This document shows, in pieces, positions 23,441-35,029 of a stretch of 64,000 nucleotides of DNA. The DNA lies in contig NW_020954557.1 of NCBI RefSeq assembly GCF_900497805.2, positions 36,033,210 to 36,097,209 of the forward strand, given 5' to 3'. The position numbers were made by a program, and so were the translations under genes. The DNA is from Vombatus ursinus. Lineage: Eukaryota; Chordata; Mammalia; Diprotodontia; Vombatidae. The first letter of the stretch is position 1; every line of letters begins with the position of its first letter. The notes beneath the pieces were generated by a model. It saw only the letters and a program-made list of their open reading frames with translations. It was not told the origin of the DNA and ran no database searches.

Positions 23441-24497
23441 TACAATGGTAGTTTGAGAATACCTACACTCCTACTACATAAATGGGCATATATACCCAAA
23501 CTTATCCTCTTGCTTTTATTAGGTCATAGGCCCAAAAGGGTAAGAACTTTTTACTTCTCTGTAATGACTGCTCAGGAATCCAAGTACTCTGTTTTGCACA
23601 CATAAGATACACAATGATCCTTAAAATCTGCAAACACACATACAAAATATAAAACATGCCTTTGACTAGGCTCTGGGGTAGCAAACTAAGTGGGGGAGAC
23701 AGGGGACTCTTGGATTTTCTGAGAGCAGAAGTCTGTCAAAGGGAAGGCTTTAGTGGCCCCACTCTGCATTCTCTCACTTGGTCCCTGTATTACCCTGGCC
23801 CCAACCCTCACATTACTCTGATGCCTTTTCTTCAGTGCTAGGGTTTCAAGGATTATGTGTACTTGGAGGATGCAGAAGGTTTTCTGGCAAGAGAGAGATT
23901 CCCAAATCTTGTCACAGAAGCAATTTGTCAGTTTTAAAGAGTAGAGTCAGCTTAGAAAACTCTGTCTCTCTCTCTTTCTCTCAGTATATATGTTGAGCCT
24001 TCTAATTTTTAACTACATATAGTTGGTATATATAATATATAGTATTTATGGCTACATATACATATATGTGTGTAGGTATACATATATACACACACAAAAT
24101 ACACATTTCTCTATATCTACATATTGCTATATATCTCTATCTATATTGCACCTTCTAGTTTTTAACTAGCCCAAGTCAATAAATGCAAATTTCATTCTTG
24201 AGCTCCTTTGAGGGACTAAGTAAGTCTTTTGTGTACTTTGCACAGCCCTAGCATATTGTGAAAACATAAGAAATATAAAAAGTAACAGCTATTATTGTAC
24301 AATTCATTCCCTCTGGCACACTAGAGGTATTTCTAACATGACTGCTCAATAAACACTAATTAATAATGGTATCCTCTGAGAAGCTGATATCAAAAAATTG
24401 GGAACTCATCCAATAGTTCAGCCATTTTTAGTTTCTCCTGCTTAGAATTAAGTCTTTTTTATGGGGAAAGTCAATGTCTTGGAATATTTCAGCCCCT
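23441..24497. other. Unique intron sequence with a TA/CA-rich tract
   Basis: A mixed (TATA)n and (CACA)n tract lies at about 24010-24145. The remainder shows no known repeat or exon. Confidence 0.45.
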
Positions 24498-24508
24498 AAA
24501 CTTTTATA

Positions 24509-24748
24509 GGGCAGCTAGAGGCACAGTGGATAGAGTGCTGGGTCTGGGGTCAGGAAAACTCATCTTCCTGAGTTCAAATATGGCTTCAGACACTTCCTAG
24601 ATGTGTGACCCTGAGCAATCCCGTTTACCCTAGTTTCCTCATCTGTAAAATGAACTGGAGAAGGAAATGGCAAACCACTCCAGAATCTTTGCCAAGAAAA
24701 CCCCAAATGAGGTCACAAAGAGTCGGAAACAATTGAACAACAACAACA
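24509..24748 (+). mobile_element. MAR1-like SINE with target-site duplication
   Basis: gggcagctagaggcacagtg, cttcctgagttcaaatatgg and gccaagaaaaccccaaatga, ending in (CAA)n. Flanked by aaacttttata (24498-24508) and aaactttcata (24749-24759), 10 of 11 equal. Confidence 0.95.
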
Positions 24749-24759
24749 AAACTTTCATA

Positions 24760-24930
24760 TTTGCCTCTGAGAGTGCAAAAGATGAAATGAAGAGCTGTTT
24801 AGCACTTGAGTGGCACCAACACCTTTGAGGGGCTTTGAAGGTAGCTTGGCAAATGCCTTTTACAGTTTAACTTTCTTTGTAGGCATTTGCTTCTAGGTTT
24901 AGGCATCAAAAAATTGACATATATCATTCT

Positions 24931-24964
<34 letters not shown>

Positions 24965-25861
24965 GGGCCAGTTTTGATGTGATTAAGAAGACTTTATAGG
25001 CAATTGATGATTAATCTTTGTAGCATTCCCATGTGGGAAAGAGAGAGCTGGTCTACTCTTCCTTTTTTATTTTTAATAGATCAGAAAACTGTGGATATAA
25101 CCCATGTCTTTTGACCTAAGTTTATTGTTTCATCCACCTGGCACCACTTCATTGGAAAATCCCAAATCCAAGCAAATAGGAGGTGTTCTGTAACATACCA
25201 AATAGAACATGCAAAAGCAACCACATCTCCCCACGTTGTGCATTGGGAAATATATTTTTTAAAGTACTCCATAAATCCTTGTGCCTCCTAAAATCACACT
25301 GAGAAAATATCTTTTGTACTATACCCTTTTTAGAGGGTATATTTGTCTTGTCTGCCTATTTGCTTTATTTTTTTAATGTATCCTTTGCTGAGTACAAGTA
25401 AACAATGTTAATGGGTTGGATTGTGGGAAAGATACCTTGACCACTTTCACCTGTTGCTAGCTTAAGAGCAGATAAACCCACAGATAATTAGTTAACCCAC
25501 TTTGTTTGCACACAAAGGTTGATAGCATAGAGTCAGAGAATAGCAAGAGAAACAGTACTTTAGTCATTTATAGGTTGGTTCATTGAATTAGGAATCTCAG
25601 TAAAAACTCTACATCCCTGAATGTTAATTATCAATCAGATTCTGTCTTAGTTATAATATTCCTTATTACATAGATTCAGTGTGAATAAAAAACATAGCCA
25701 CAAAATAACTTGTTAGGTTACCTTCTAAAGAAATGAGGCCAAAAAACAACGGCTAAGTATACTCACAAGATGCACTTTATAAAGTATTTGAAAACAGTTT
25801 TCTTATTTTCTCCATTTTCCCGTTGTCTGGGGATAGGAGAGAAGTTGAAGGCAGAGAGAGG
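24760..25861. other. Unique intron sequence with a (TG)n microsatellite
   Basis: About 15 TG units at 24931-24960. No exon or other recognised repeat in the rest. Confidence 0.5.
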
Positions 25862-25984
25862 CCTAGAGCACCACAGGATCAGAAATTTGAGCTGGGAGGG
25901 GCCATATAGGTCATCTAATCGAATTTCCTCGTTTTACAAAGAAACCAAGGCCCAGAGAGGTTAAGCAATTTGACTGAGGTCCCC
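25862..25984 (-). repeat. MIR-class old repeat fragment
   Basis: ggccatataggtcatctaat, ttttacaaagaaaccaagg and cccagagaggttaagcaatt follow the widespread mammalian order for this old element. Ends at the G run. Confidence 0.6.
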
Positions 25985-26003
25985 GGGGGGGGGGGGGGGG
26001 GGG
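25985..26003. repeat. Uninterrupted run of 19 G
   Basis: Four C are followed directly by 19 G. Such runs are unstable and are often mis-sized in assemblies; length should be treated as approximate. Confidence 0.9.
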
Positions 26004-26094
26004 CAAGCTGGAGTTTAATTTTAATTGGACAGGAGAGATACCCTCTTTCCCCAGGAGATACCTGGTACCCTGGCCCTATGTCCCCCACCCCTGG

Positions 26095-26140
26095 GAGTGT
26101 GTATGTGTGCACGTGTGTGTGTTACACACATACACACACT
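26095..26140. repeat. TG-rich then CA-rich inverted simple repeat
   Basis: gtgtgtatgtgtgcacgtgt is followed by gttacacacatacacacac, giving a short imperfect palindrome. Confidence 0.7.
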
Positions 26141-26223
26141 AAAATAGTTGAAGAAAAGGAAAATGATACAAAGAGTCACACACACACTAAAATAGTTGAA
26201 GAAAAGAAAGATGATACAAAGAG
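26132..26223. repeat. Tandem duplication of a 44-base unit (period 48)
   Basis: Two copies, 26132-26175 and 26180-26223, share acacacactaaaatagttg, gaagaaaag and gatacaaagag with about two changes. The shared ACAC ends suggest slippage or unequal exchange. Confidence 0.85.
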
Positions 26224-26229
26224 GCAAAG

Positions 26230-26460
26230 TTTTTTAGTTGCTCAGTCATGTTCGACTCTTTGTGACCCCGTTTGGGGTTTTCTTGGCAAAAATACTGGAG
26301 TGGTTTGCCATTTCCTTCTCCAGCTCATTTTACAGATGAGAAAACTAGGGTAAACGGAGTTGCCCAGGGTCACACAGCTGAAGTGTCTGAGGCCAAATTT
26401 GAACTCAGAAAGATGAGTTTTCGTGGCTCCAGGTCCCTCAGAGCGCCACCTAGCTGTCCC
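26230..26460 (-). mobile_element. MAR1-like SINE, antisense, perfect target-site duplication
   Basis: Starts in the RTE-like tail (ttgctcagtcatgttcgac, tctttgtgaccccgtttggg) and ends at the head complement (cgccacctagctgtcc). Flanked on both sides by agaggcaaag (26220-26229 and 26461-26470), a perfect 10-base duplication. Confidence 0.96.
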
Positions 26461-26470
26461 AGAGGCAAAG

Positions 26471-26993
26471 AGGGAGGGAAAAGATAAATACTAAATGACA
26501 TTTTTTTCCTTTTAGTCTAAAAGAGAGGTGGGGAAGAGCTGGTCACCACAGTCTAAAAGGGATATCTATCTATCTATATATCTATATCTATCTATCTATG
26601 TGTGTGTGTATATATATAATATATATATGTATATTTGAAGATACTCTGTAAATCCCTTTCAGTCTTTTCTTCTAGATGAATAATCTCACAGCCTTTAAAT
26701 CTTTCTCATAAGCCTTAAATGTAAAAATTGGTTGACCTATCCTTGAAGGATTGAATTTTGAGTTTAGATGGAATAGTTGTCATTTATCCTTCTGTCCGTC
26801 TCCCCAATGGGAATCAAGAATATCACTATAATTTGGGCACAGAGAGGGACAGTAGTCTTCCTGAGAAATTTGCAAGAACAGCTTTGTTTAAAATGCATAA
26901 TTTAAAGTCTGAAATGATAGTATTTTGAGGAAGTGATAGCAACTTATTCATGTATATTATCATTGAATGCAGGAGTTGGGGGGCGGGAGTGGT
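26471..26993. other. Unique intron sequence with a (TATC)n/(TA)n tract
   Basis: (TATC)n, (TG)n and (TA)n simple repeats at about 26560-26632. No exon recognised. Confidence 0.5.
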
Positions 26994-27007
26994 ACAGGGA
27001 AAGCAAT

Positions 27008-27243
27008 TTTTGTTGTTGTTTTTCATTTGTGTCCAACTTGGGTTTTTCTTGGCAGAGATACTGAAGTGGTTTACCATTTCCTCCCTCAGATCATTTACAG
27101 ATGAGGAAACTGAGGCAAACAGGGTTAAGTGGCTTGCCAGGTCACACAGCTAGTAAGTGTCTTAGGTTGGATTTGAACTCATGAAGATGAGTTTTTGTGG
27201 TTCCAAGCTCAGTGCTCTAACCACTGCATCACCTCACTGCCCC
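27008..27243 (-). mobile_element. MAR1-like SINE, antisense, with target-site duplication
   Basis: (TTG)n start, tgggtttttcttggcagaga, gatgaggaaactgaggcaaa and tgcatcacctcactgcccc. Flanked by acagggaaagcaat (26994-27007) and acagagaaagcaat (27244-27257), 13 of 14 equal. Confidence 0.95.
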
Positions 27244-27257
27244 ACAGAGAAAGCAAT

Positions 27258-28479
27258 ATAACTCCACTGAAAAGTACAAAATATAATCTGTATATCTTGG
27301 TGTAATAATACATCTACAGAGACACATTTAAAACATGAACTGTTCTCTTCTCTTAAAAAAACTATCCTTTATTAATCTTGAAAAGTGGTATGGTATACAT
27401 GAAATTATCTGCACAACTACTGTTCTTTCTGATTTGATCTTTATTTTCCCCTCCTGATAGGAGACCACTTGTAATCCAGCTTATTTCTTAGTAGAAAGGT
27501 ATAATGATTTTTAAAAAAAGATGTTTTTTGGATTTTTTTCCTCTAATCCCCTACCTAGATTAGTTTCAAGATCCAGAAAGCAGGCCTAACGTCTTCTTAT
27601 TGTGAAAAACAAACAGGGCAGCAATTAATGAAATAAATGAGCATCAATACAATTTGTTATTTTTAAAAAGTTTTTATTCTGAACTTAAACACCAAAAAAA
27701 AATCATTTCCTTAGGCACTAAAGAACAGAAAAGGAGCAAAATGCTTATTTTAAAAAATAGGTATGTATGCATATAAAACCAATTCAACACACACTTTCAA
27801 AACATTACTGCTTACTTGTGCTTCTTTCTAAATTACCTTGTCTTCTTTTCTGTGCATTTAAAAAAATGTTACAGTAGCTCTATTTTTTGGTGTCACTATT
27901 GCTAACCCTCACTTCCCCCAAACTCCCCAATTAGCCAAGACAATGTTTAAAAAAAAATAAAAAAATTTTTTAAGCTCAAGAAAACTGAATCCACAGAATG
28001 GCTATGTCCAAAAATGTATTTATTTCTCTTTCTCTGTACCTTGTGTCCATCACCTCTCTTTAAGGAGGTAGGTAACATGCTTCATCATAGGTACTCTAGA
28101 GATGATTGCTCATTACTGATCTTAAATCTTTCAAAGTTGTATTTTTTCTTTACAGTGCTCCTGCCCTTATACAGATTGTTTGCTGTGTCAATTCACAATA
28201 TCTCCTCCTTTCTAGACTAGTATAGTCCTCCTTTTACTATCCTGTCCCTTTCCCGTCCTCAAACTCTCAGAATTGAACAAATCCACAAAAAGGGACACTC
28301 GTTTCTTCTCCCCTATTACTATTTTGTCATCATATAGTTCCTTTCAAATGCTCAAACAAATTTACCTTTTTAGATTTCTCTGGATTGTTCTGTTTTGCAT
28401 TTCAAAAATCCTACTCATCTCTGATCATTTCATCAGAAATACTCAAATTCCTCTATGAAATTAAATGTTCATTTTTCCA
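27258..28479. other. Intron sequence, possibly the 3' part of an antisense L1/HAL1 element
   Basis: The part from about 27650 to 27970 (tttttattctgaacttaaac and following) has the flavour of a LINE 3' untranslated region and lies where the 3' end of the adjacent antisense L1 relic would be. No ORF2-like text was recognised between them. 28020-28480 stays unassigned. Confidence 0.3.
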
Positions 28480-29150
28480 CTTGTAGGATTATATTAATTT
28501 TAAAAACCAGTTGTAAGCCTATATCCTCTACCTTTAGGAATATTATATACCAGGATCTCCTCTATTTTTAGTAGATACTGCCAGATCTTATTTGATCCTG
28601 GCTCTGGTTCATTGTTATCTGAACTATTCTTTCTAGAAGCTTAAAGTTTTTTCTTCTTTGATGTGTAAGCTCTGGATTTTTGTTATAGCATTCCTGGGGC
28701 TTTTTCTTTTGGGGTTTCTTTTGGGAGGTAATAGGTGATTTTCAGCTTCACTGTGCCTTTTGGTTCTAATAAGTTTAAGCAGTTTTCATTTATGATTTCT
28801 TGAAATATAGTGTTCAGAATTTATTTTAGTTACGGTTTTGAGGGAGTCTAGTTATTCTTAATTATCTCTCCTTGACCTATTTTCCAAGAGTTTTTTTTTA
28901 ATATCAGATGTGCTACATTTTCTTCTATTTATTTTTCATTCTTTTGATTTTGTTCCAATATTTCTTGCTGTCTTATGAGGTTATTGAATTCTGTTTTAGC
29001 AATTCTAGTTTTCAGGAAGAGGGTTACTTGGGTTAGATTTACCACTTTCTCCTCTAAGGTATTGATTCTCTTTCCAGTTCTTTCCTCAAATGACTTTATT
29101 TTCATTTTTATCTTCTGCTTCATTTCCTCTAAGTATTCATATAGTCCTCA
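28480..29150 (-). mobile_element. L1-type ORF1 relic, antisense (possibly HAL1)
   Basis: The minus strand translates to a coiled-coil-like piece (FEERTGKRINTLEEKVVNL), followed in other frames by LENRSRRDN, then PPKRNPKRKSPRNA and KIQSLHIKEE, then DLAVST. This is the order of marsupial L1 ORF1p: coiled coil, RRM-like start, then C-terminal domain. Many breaks and frame shifts make it a dead fragment. With no ORF2 visible beside it, a half-L1 (HAL1) origin is possible. Confidence 0.7.
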
Positions 29151-29215
29151 TGAATAGTCCATTTTTCCTTTGAATCTTTGCTTTCTTGTTGTTGTCTAGT
29201 TGTTTTTAATTGGGT

Positions 29216-30460
29216 CTAACTCTTTGTTGTGTGATGATGAGGGTCTGTTCCAGGTTGTGACAGAGACAAAAGAGAAAAAGAGGAAAGTCTGAAAGAGGGT
29301 AGAGTCTGGCATGGGGTGGGGGGCTCAGGGAATGAGTTCAGTTTTGGACATGTTGAATTTAAGATGTCTAGGGGACATCCAGTTTGCGACATCTGATAGG
29401 CAGTCATAGATATGAGTCTGAAGGTCAGGAGAGAGGTTAAGGCAGGATATAAGGATCTGAGGTTCATCTATATAGATATGATAATTTAATTCATAGGAGT
29501 TGATGAGATCATCAGACAAAATTGTACAGAGAGAGAAGAGGTCCGGGGACACCTACAATTAACCAGAGTGAACTGGATAAAGACCCCGCAAAGTAGACTT
29601 AGAAGGAGTGATCAGATAAGTTAGGAGAAGAACCAGACTGAAACATTGTCATAAAAACCTAGAGAGAAGGGAGTATGAAGGACAGAGTGATTGATAGTGT
29701 CAAAGGCACTATCAATGAGAGGTCAAGAGGGATGAGTGTTGATAAAAGGCCATTAGGGAGAGTAGTTTCAGTTGAATGGTGAGATTGGAAACGATGGTTT
29801 AAATTGCAGAATTTAAGAGATTGCTGGAAAGGACTGGTGGAGGCCCCTATTGTAGACAGCTTTTTAAGGAGTTTAAACACAAAAAAAAGAGGAAAGATCT
29901 GGGACAATAGCTAGCTAGGATGGATGGATCAAGTGTGTGTATGGGGGGGAGGGGGAGTAGAGTCATGTGTTTTTTTTGAGAATGGGAGAGACATGGACAC
30001 ATTTTTAGCCATCAGGGAAGCAGCCAGTAGTCAGAGAGATATTGCAGATCAGTGGTAGAGTGGGGCTGAGAGAGGAGGCAAACTACTGGAGAAGATGGGA
30101 TGGAATGGAATCATGTGTGCATGTAGAGGGGTCAGCCTTGGCAAGAAAAGGGCCAACTCTTCAAGTAAAAAATTGGAGGTGATAGCAGGGTAGAGAATCT
30201 GAGGGATAATGCATGAATGAGACGAAGAAGGAGCAAATGTTCTCTCTGTCTCTTTTATTTTTCCCAGTAAAATAGGAGGCAAGGTTTCCAGCTAAATGAG
30301 GGAAAGGGAGGCGTACCATTGGAGGTTTGATGAGTGATAAAATTTGGAATGAAAAAGCCACTGTGGTGAGTGGGATAGTGAATTGATTATGAAGGTGTAA
30401 AAGGATTGCCAAACCACAGTGAGGGCCCAGTTGAAATTAAGCAAAATAAATTTGTAATGG
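29216..30460 (-). mobile_element. L3/L2-type (CR1-clade) LINE ORF2 fragment, antisense
   Basis: Minus-strand frames give RFQSHHSTETTL and PLDLSLIVPLTLSITLSF, which fit the GFRPHHSTETAL and LLDLSAAFDTVDH reverse-transcriptase blocks. They also give YHIYIDEPQILISCLNL, which fits YHLYADDTQLYISF with the catalytic Asp pair lost. Then follows WMSPRHLKFNMSKTELI, the usual next block. Further upstream (30049-30282) resembles the pre-RT segment. Broken by several stops and shifts; inactive. Confidence 0.88.
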
Positions 30461-30894
30461 ACTCATCCAGCACAGTTTCATGATTTTTCTCTAGCTCTGT
30501 TCAGCAGCACATAAATAAGTGGAAGTAATCCAAAGTTGGGGCTAGAGATAAAAATATTTTAGGAAGCATGGGAATTCATTCCAAGACTTTAATACAAAAA
30601 TAGAATTGATAATTAGGTAAAATTAAGTCAACTGCATTAGAAAACAGACAGTTTCTACATGGGAAATGTGGGGTAGAAGGAAGGTATCATGTTCAAGTAG
30701 AAAGCAGGAGGCTGGGAAAGAAGAAATAAAACCTCCTGTAGAGTCACATCCTCAGATACTAGGCCTTCATGTCCTCGAATAACTTGCTGCTCCTACAGAA
30801 GCTCAAAAATAGGCTTCTAGGAGCTACAGTGGGGCTAGTAAGGGCTGTCTGAGGAGGTGGAGGCCAAGTCCTTCCCAGAATAGTGGGAAACATT
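30461..30894. other. Unique or unassigned intron sequence
   Basis: No clear exon or repeat, although it may be further LINE sequence too diverged to recognise. Confidence 0.35.
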
Positions 30895-31080
30895 GGAAAA
30901 GGAATCAAAAAGACCTGGGTTTTGATCTGGTTCCCTCCACTTAATAGATTTGTGACCATAAGCAAATTATAACCAATTCTAACCTGTTTCCTTCTCTGTT
31001 AAAATGGAGGAAACCTGTCCTGCCCACCAGACAGATTTACTAAGAAAAAGGGAGTTCATGAAAATTGAGACTATATAGAT
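30895..31080 (+). repeat. MIR-type SINE
   Basis: aaaagacctgggttttgatc, aatagatttgtgaccataag and cctgtttccttctctgtt in MIR order, diverged. Confidence 0.65.
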
Positions 31081-31182
31081 GCCATATTCTTTATATTGCT
31101 CACAGAATGTCACATGGTGGTTTCATGTGTAACCAGTGCTCAGTAAATTTAATTGCTACATGAATTAATGAATGAATAGTGC
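31081..31182 (+). repeat. L2-type LINE 3' end
   Basis: ccagtgctcagtaaattt followed by gaattaatgaatgaatag, the terminal repeat type of L2. Confidence 0.6.
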
Positions 31183-31193
31183 TTGATGGGTTG

Positions 31194-31292
31194 TAGGGGT
31201 GGGTGGGGAACCTTTGGCCTGGCAAAGCCCTCTAGGTCGTCAAGTGCAGCCCTCTGACTGATCAATGAGGCCCTTGGTAGGCCCCACCCTAG
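31194..31292. mobile_element. hAT-type fold-back element, internally deleted
   Basis: taggggtgggtggggaacc at the left, tctaggtcgtcaagtgcagc and cctctgactga in the body, and gccccaccctag at the right. Same family as the copies at 35030, 44065 and 51598. Confidence 0.65.
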
Positions 31293-31311
31293 TTCAGAAT
31301 ATGGTTAGGTA

Positions 31312-31560
31312 TTTAGAGAGGCAATGTGACATAATGGAAAGAATGCCAGGTGTGAAGTCAGTTGGTTACCAAGCAATTTATTAAGTGTTTTACTATGTGC
31401 ATTTTGCAAAGCACAAAGTCAAAAGACCTGTGGAGAGATCTGTCTTTGTCACTTAATATCCTTGGGAGAGTTACTTAATTTTTTGGTACCTGAGTTTCTT
31501 CATTTTGTAAACCCAGGGAGTTGAACTAGATAGCCTGTGTGGCTATCTATCTTATGAAAT
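31312..31560 (+). repeat. THER1/MIR-type SINE interrupted by an L2-end-like piece
   Basis: gaggcaatgtgacataatgg and gccaggtgtgaagtcag, then a short antisense L2-like piece (aagcaatttattaagtg), then MIR resumes with cacttaatatccttggg and ccagggagttgaactagat. Confidence 0.6.
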
Positions 31561-31611
31561 GTGGGAAGAGGGGTTTTCTTTGTTATTAAATTGGATATAC
31601 TTTTACCTATC

Positions 31612-32945
31612 AATCAATAAATAAACATTTATTAAGCACCTACTATATGGCAGATGCTGTGCTAAACACTGAGATACAAAAATAGACAGAAGGTCATTGG
31701 TGACCTTTAGGAACTTACAGTTTAATGGGGGAGAGAACATGCAAGTAAATATTTTCAAAGCAAGCCATATATGGGATAAATAGGAAATAATTAACAGACA
31801 GATGGCACTAGAATTAAGAGGGGTTTGGGAAGTCTTCCTGTAGACAGTGAGATTGTAGTTGGGATTTAAAGGAAGACAGGGAGGTCAGTAATCAGAGCAG
31901 GGAGGGACAGCAGTCTAGGCAGGGGGACAGCCAGAGAAAATGCCCAGAACTGAGAGGTGAAGTATCTTGTTCATGGAATAGCCAGGAGGTCAATGTAACT
32001 GGATCAAAGAGTTGGGGTGTAAGGTATGAGAAAATTGGAAAGGTAGGAGGGAGCTAGGTTATAAAGAGTTTTGAATGTCAAACAGAGTATTTTATATTTG
32101 CTCCTGGAGGCAATAGGAAGCAAATGAAGGGTATTGAGTAGGGGGTGACATGATCAGACCTGAGTTTTAAGAAAATCACCTTAGTGACCAAATGGAGGAT
32201 AAATTGGAGTGGAAAGAGGCTTGAGGCAGGCAGCCCCACCAGAAGGCTACTGCAATAATTTAGGCATGAGGTGATTAGGGCCTCCATGACAGTGGAGGCC
32301 ATGTCAAAGGAGAGAAAGGGGTGTATTCAAAAGATGTTGCACAGGTGAAATCTGCAGGTCTTGGTAGCATGGATATCAGGGGTAGGGATGAGAGATAGTG
32401 AGGAATCCAGGAAGACTCCTAGGTTGCTGGCCTAAGGGATGGGGGGATGATGTTGTCCTCTACAGTAATAGGGAAGGTAAGAGGATGGAAGGGTTTAGGA
32501 GGAAAGATAATGAGTTCTGTTTTGGACATATTGAGTTTAAGATGTTTACTGAACATCCAGTTCAACATATCTAAAAGGTAGTTGGAGATGGGAGATTGGA
32601 AGTCAGAAGAGAGAATGGGACAGGATAGGGAAATTTTGTTGACATCAACATAGAGATGGTAATTAAAGCCAAGGGAGCTGATGAGATCATCAAGTCAAGC
32701 AGTATTGAGGGAGAAGAGAAGAGGGCCCAGGACAGAATGCTGAGGGGCATATATGGTTAGAGGGTGTGATCTGAGGAGGATCCAGCAAAGGAGACAGAGA
32801 AAAATCAGTCAGATGGGTAGGAGGAAAACCAGGAGAGAATGATGTCCCAAAAACCTAGAGAAAAGAGAATGTCAAGAGGGAGAAAGTGATCAACAGTGTC
32901 AAAAGCTGCAGAGAGGGTGAAGAGAATGAGGGTTATATAACATAA
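31612..32945 (-). mobile_element. L3/L2-type (CR1-clade) LINE, antisense, 3' end to RT domain
   Basis: Starts with the 3' terminal text (aaacatttattaagcacct, gatgctgtgctaaacactg) and runs continuously into ORF2. A minus frame at 32078-32302 gives LITSCLNYCSSLLVGLPA, matching the LISSRLDYCNSLLAGLP block near the ORF2 end. The part 32500-32900 parallels 29325-29720 of the neighbouring copy. Degraded by stops. Confidence 0.88.
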
Positions 32946-34648
32946 AATCCCTTATAATAAAACCTGTAAGAATCAAATAAGATGTATGTGAAACACTTTT
33001 AAAAGTGTAAAATACAGTGCCTTGATTGGTTATTTATTGCAAGTAAGGTGGTTTTTTGGGGGGGCGTGGGTTGGGATTAGACTTATGATTTCATTTGCTT
33101 TTGATGACAAAATTCTCATTATCAATGAACCTTCTCTGCAACCTGTACTCTTAGAGAGTTCCCTGGGACATTTAAGATGTTTAGGGACTTGCCCAGGGTC
33201 ACATAGCTAGTATTGTATCAGAGGCATGATTTGAATCCAGGTATTTTCGACTTGGTTGGTAGGGTGGAGGTAAGAAATTAGCATGACAAAGGTATCTGCC
33301 TCTGGGATGGGTTTCAAAGACTGAAGGAAGAGAACAAGGGAAACTGGGGATATTAAAGACACATTTCATGGGTTTCACATTTGCCAACGTTTGGCCCAGT
33401 TTACCTGCAACTGTGTTTGGACAAACAGAAGATTTTGGTAGTGGTATTTTTATATTGTGCAGCTTAGACATGTGCTACTTAGAAGAAACAAAGTCCTGGG
33501 GCTATACATCATAAAGCCTGTCTGATTCCAGTGCTTAAAGGTGCAATACCTGGCACATACAGGGCTTTTAATAAATGTTTATTGATTGATTAATTAATTA
33601 TTGTAATTTATGAAGGCTTTTAAACTATCTAGAGTCATTGTAAAGAAGCTTCTCCTCTCTTCCCTCTGCCCCAGGATTTTTTAATTGAGGTATCACTGGA
33701 TTTAAAATAATACTTGAAAAGTATTCCTTTTAATTTAGTAGCAACAAACTAAATTTTTGAGTTATGCATCATGTTATTTATAATTTCACCTATTCCTGGA
33801 ACTTCGTTGGGTTCTTCCTCTCAAATGCTAACCATTTTCTGGAATGGTTTCATGGTTCTCCTTACTTTCTGTCTCATCTATCAGCCATAAATGTCAATGT
33901 AAATGAAAGGGCCCATTTCTCCTGTTATATTCTGATGAACAGCTAGCGTAAGTCAGATGTTTGTTGTTTGACAAATATTAATAATTATATATTATTGAAA
34001 ACATGTGTATATGTAAATATACACATATATGAGAAAGGTAAAACAGTTATTTTTCATATATGAAAAAATATTTTCTTCCCAGATTCGAAATAACATCCTA
34101 AAATAATGTTTAAAATCACATAAGTTAATATATTCAGAGCCCCACAAATCAAAGCCTATTCAGAAAGTGAGACATTAGTATTCTGCAAGAGTGAAAACCA
34201 TTTATTAACATCAGTGAAGTGTCAGTCTCACAATGTCTGATCTAAATCATTCACTTCAAAAGGCCATGAATTTTATGACGTAGTGTTCTCTAGAAAGACA
34301 GTCCCCTAACACACCGCTCCTCACCCCTTATGCAATCAAACTTCCTGTGGTCTTCAGAGGGATCTGCCTGGACTTTTTAAATGGGGGAGTTGCTTTCTGA
34401 AGAAACACTGGAGCTAAGATAAAAAGTTTGCTGAAACCGTGCATCTGTGCTATAGTCTAAGCCATTGTAATATGGCCAGAGACAAATAACAAAATTTTCT
34501 GGATATCTATCATCACAGGAAATTATCAACAATTCTAGCCTTTCTTTTCTGTGTTTTTATGGCCTCAGGGATAATCACAATAGATTATAGTTTCTGTTTC
34601 AGCTTTCATATCATTGATGCTTTCTATCTCAGGCTAGACTTGAGAATA
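32946..34648. other. Unique intron sequence with MIR and L2-end traces
   Basis: An antisense MIR piece (gggacttgcccagggtcaca) at about 33170-33250 and an L2 3' end (gcaatacctggcacatacag, ataaatgtttattgattg) at 33530-33600. The rest is unassigned. Confidence 0.5.
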
Positions 34649-34658
34649 GTTGATTTCT

Positions 34659-34815
34659 TTCTTTCTTTCTTTTTCATTGTGAGGCAATTGGGGTTAAGTG
34701 ACTTGTCCAGGGTCACACAGCTAGCAAGTGTCAAGTGTCTGAGGCCAAATTTGAATTCAGGTCCTCTTGACTCCAAGGCCACAGCACTATTCACTGTGCC
34801 ACCTAGCTTCCCCTT
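34659..34815 (-). mobile_element. WSINE1-like SINE, antisense, with target-site duplication
   Basis: Starts in a pyrimidine stretch (complement of the A-rich tail), then ggcaattggggttaagtga and tccagggtcacacagctagc, ending gccacctagcttccc. Flanked by gttgatttct at 34649-34658 and 34816-34825. Confidence 0.93.
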
Positions 34816-34825
34816 GTTGATTTCT

Positions 34826-35029
34826 AAAGGGCTAGTTTTTGCCCTAATCTTTGAGGAGGGTCATAGTTTGATTGTTGTAGCAAGCGGTATTGTTTTGGTC
34901 CAACACACAGATTTGGCCCAATTAAAGTGATTGTTTTCATCAGTTACATCAATGTATTCAGTATGCTGACATTTCAGCTTCACATGTTCTAAGTATGTGG
35001 GCATAGCAGATTTTGATGAGGATCTGAGG
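34826..35029. other. Unique intron sequence
   Basis: No repeat or exon recognised. Confidence 0.4.

Noticed and set aside
25915-26227. Minus-strand frames with a repeated IIFLFFNYFSVC segment
   Set aside because: The repetition comes from the 44-base tandem duplication and simple repeats, not from a membrane protein.
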